From an uncultured Bacteroidales bacterium (GTDB lineage Bacteria > Bacteroidota > Bacteroidia > Bacteroidales > Muribaculaceae), in contig CAMWUH010000021.1 of NCBI GenBank assembly GCA_947177325.1, forward strand, positions 1-15,683: DNA of 15,683 nucleotides. Reading direction: 5' to 3'. Under the pieces are notes generated by a model. That model saw only the letters and a list, made by a program, of their open reading frames with translations, was not told where the DNA came from and searched no databases. Position numbers and translations under genes: made by a program. Below, in pieces: positions 14,882 through 15,683 of this stretch. Numbering within the stretch: the first letter of the stretch is position 1; each line of letters opens with the position of its first letter.

Positions 14882-15586
14882 ATGGAAGAAAGAATGAGAA
14901 TACTTCTCTGCGAAGACGACGAGAATCTCGGTATGCTTCTTCGTGAGTATTTGCAAGCCAAGGGATTCAGTTCTGATCTCTGCCCGGACGGAGAAGCCGG
15001 ATATAAAGCTTTTTTAAAAGACAAATACGATATCTGTGTGCTTGACGTTATGATGCCCAAAATGGATGGTCTCACTCTCGCTCAAGAAATCAGAAACGTC
15101 AACAGCGAAGTGCCTATTATTTTCTTAACAGCCAAAGCACTTAAAGATGATATTGTTGAGGGCTTCAAAATCGGTGCTGACGACTACATCACCAAACCAT
15201 TTTCAATGGAAGAATTGGTGCTCCGTATTGAAGCGGTGCTCCGCCGAGTTAAAGGCAAAAAAGGGAAAGAAGTTACCAATTATAAAATTGGAAAATTCAA
15301 CTTCGATACCCAAAAGCAAACTCTTACACTCGGCGACAAAGTAACAAAACTGACTACTAAAGAGTCGGAGCTTCTGAGTCTGCTCTGCGCTCACGTCAAT
15401 GAAATCCTGGAACGCAACTACGCGCTGAAAACCATTTGGATTGATGACAATTACTTTAATGCTCGTTCAATGGACGTCTACATTACCAAACTCCGTAAAC
15501 ATCTGAAAGACGACCCCGAAATCGAGATTATCAATATCCACGGCAAAGGCTACAAGCTTATCGCCCCGGAAATCAAAGAAGCATAA
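14882..15586 (+). CDS. rprY: Response regulator RprY, OmpR/PhoB family
   Basis: 234 residues. Receiver domain 5-120 with acidic pocket E11/D12, phosphoacceptor D55 in VLDVMMPK, T83 and K105 (ITKPFS). A winged-helix DNA-binding domain follows (about 132-230), with LTTKESELLSLLCAH, then RSMDVYITKLRKHLKDD and IINIHGKGYKL. The whole protein closely matches my recollection of Bacteroides RprY, including the opening MEE..RILLCEDDENLGMLLREYLQAKGF. It is five bases downstream of rprX, so the two are co-transcribed. In Porphyromonas gingivalis, RprY is linked to sodium-related and oxidative stress genes, relevant to the adjacent nhaA. A second ATG at codon 5 is a possible alternative start. Confidence 0.92.
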   Translation: MEERMRILLCEDDENLGMLLREYLQAKGFSSDLCPDGEAGYKAFLKDKYDICVLDVMMPKMDGLTLAQEIRNVNSEVPIIFLTAKALKDDIVEGFKIGADDYITKPFSMEELVLRIEAVLRRVKGKKGKEVTNYKIGKFNFDTQKQTLTLGDKVTKLTTKESELLSLLCAHVNEILERNYALKTIWIDDNYFNARSMDVYITKLRKHLKDDPEIEIINIHGKGYKLIAPEIKEA

Positions 15587-15607
15587 TTTATTTCAGAGCT
15601 ACATAAT

Positions 15608-15648
15608 AAAGGCAGGTAATCATCCGAAACAGGTGATTATCTGCCTTT
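15608..15648 (+). terminator. Terminator hairpin after rprY
   Basis: 17-pair stem, 15608-15624 with 15632-15648 (two G-U), seven-base loop CGAAACA. The stem itself begins with AAA and ends with TTT, the usual form of a terminator that works on both strands. It starts 21 bases after the rprY stop. Confidence 0.82.
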
Positions 15649-15683
15649 ACCATTGTAAGACCCGGTTCCCCAATATTTGTTAA
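15649..15683. other. Right edge, no gene seen
   Basis: The last 35 bases contain no start, promoter or repeat that I can support. Confidence 0.5.

Overview
The window looks like a contig end from a Bacteroidales genome (phylum Bacteroidota), possibly Muribaculaceae or a close relative; the family-level guess is weak. Evidence for the order: several genes are preceded by the Bacteroidota-type promoter (TTTG around -33, TAnnTTTG around -7) rather than an E. coli-type one, start codons lack clear Shine-Dalgarno sequences, the last two genes closely resemble the Bacteroides RprX/RprY two-component pair, and there is a secreted protein made of 21-residue leucine-rich repeats of a kind common in this phylum.

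The first 44 bases are not biological. They read as the P5 arm of an Illumina Nextera library molecule: CAC, then the 8-base index CCTAGAGT, then the Read 1 adapter and transposon mosaic end with three mismatches. Real sequence starts at 45, inside a truncated alpha-glucan phosphorylase gene.

Layout: (1) 45-1382, 3' part of an alpha-glucan phosphorylase (+), ending at a terminator shared with a convergent operon. (2) 3639-1482 (-), a three-gene membrane operon: unknown single-pass protein, LemA, DUF3137. (3) 3640-4031, a gene-free stretch holding a 166-bp, deeply nested imperfect hairpin (3695-3860) that looks like a structured RNA, followed by the terminator of the next operon. (4) 6812-4032 (-), ispE (isoprenoid precursor synthesis), then grpE and dnaJ (Hsp70 co-chaperones). 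(5) 6995-9686 (+), dnaB (replicative helicase), divergent from ispE, then the secreted leucine-rich-repeat protein. (6) 9806-13070 (+), lepA (translation elongation factor 4) and nhaA (Na+/H+ antiporter), probably one transcript from a clear promoter at 9750-9781 to a terminator at 13095. (7) 13332-15586 (+), rprX and rprY, with their own strong promoter and a leader of about 140 nt that contains a 19-codon ORF.

Most genes are housekeeping and ordinary. The items worth a second look are the adapter at the left end, the structured element at 3695-3860, the unknown third member of the LemA/DUF3137 operon, the short ORF in the rprXY leader, and the placement of a sodium antiporter beside rprXY. 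I see no mobile element, CRISPR array, tRNA or rRNA.
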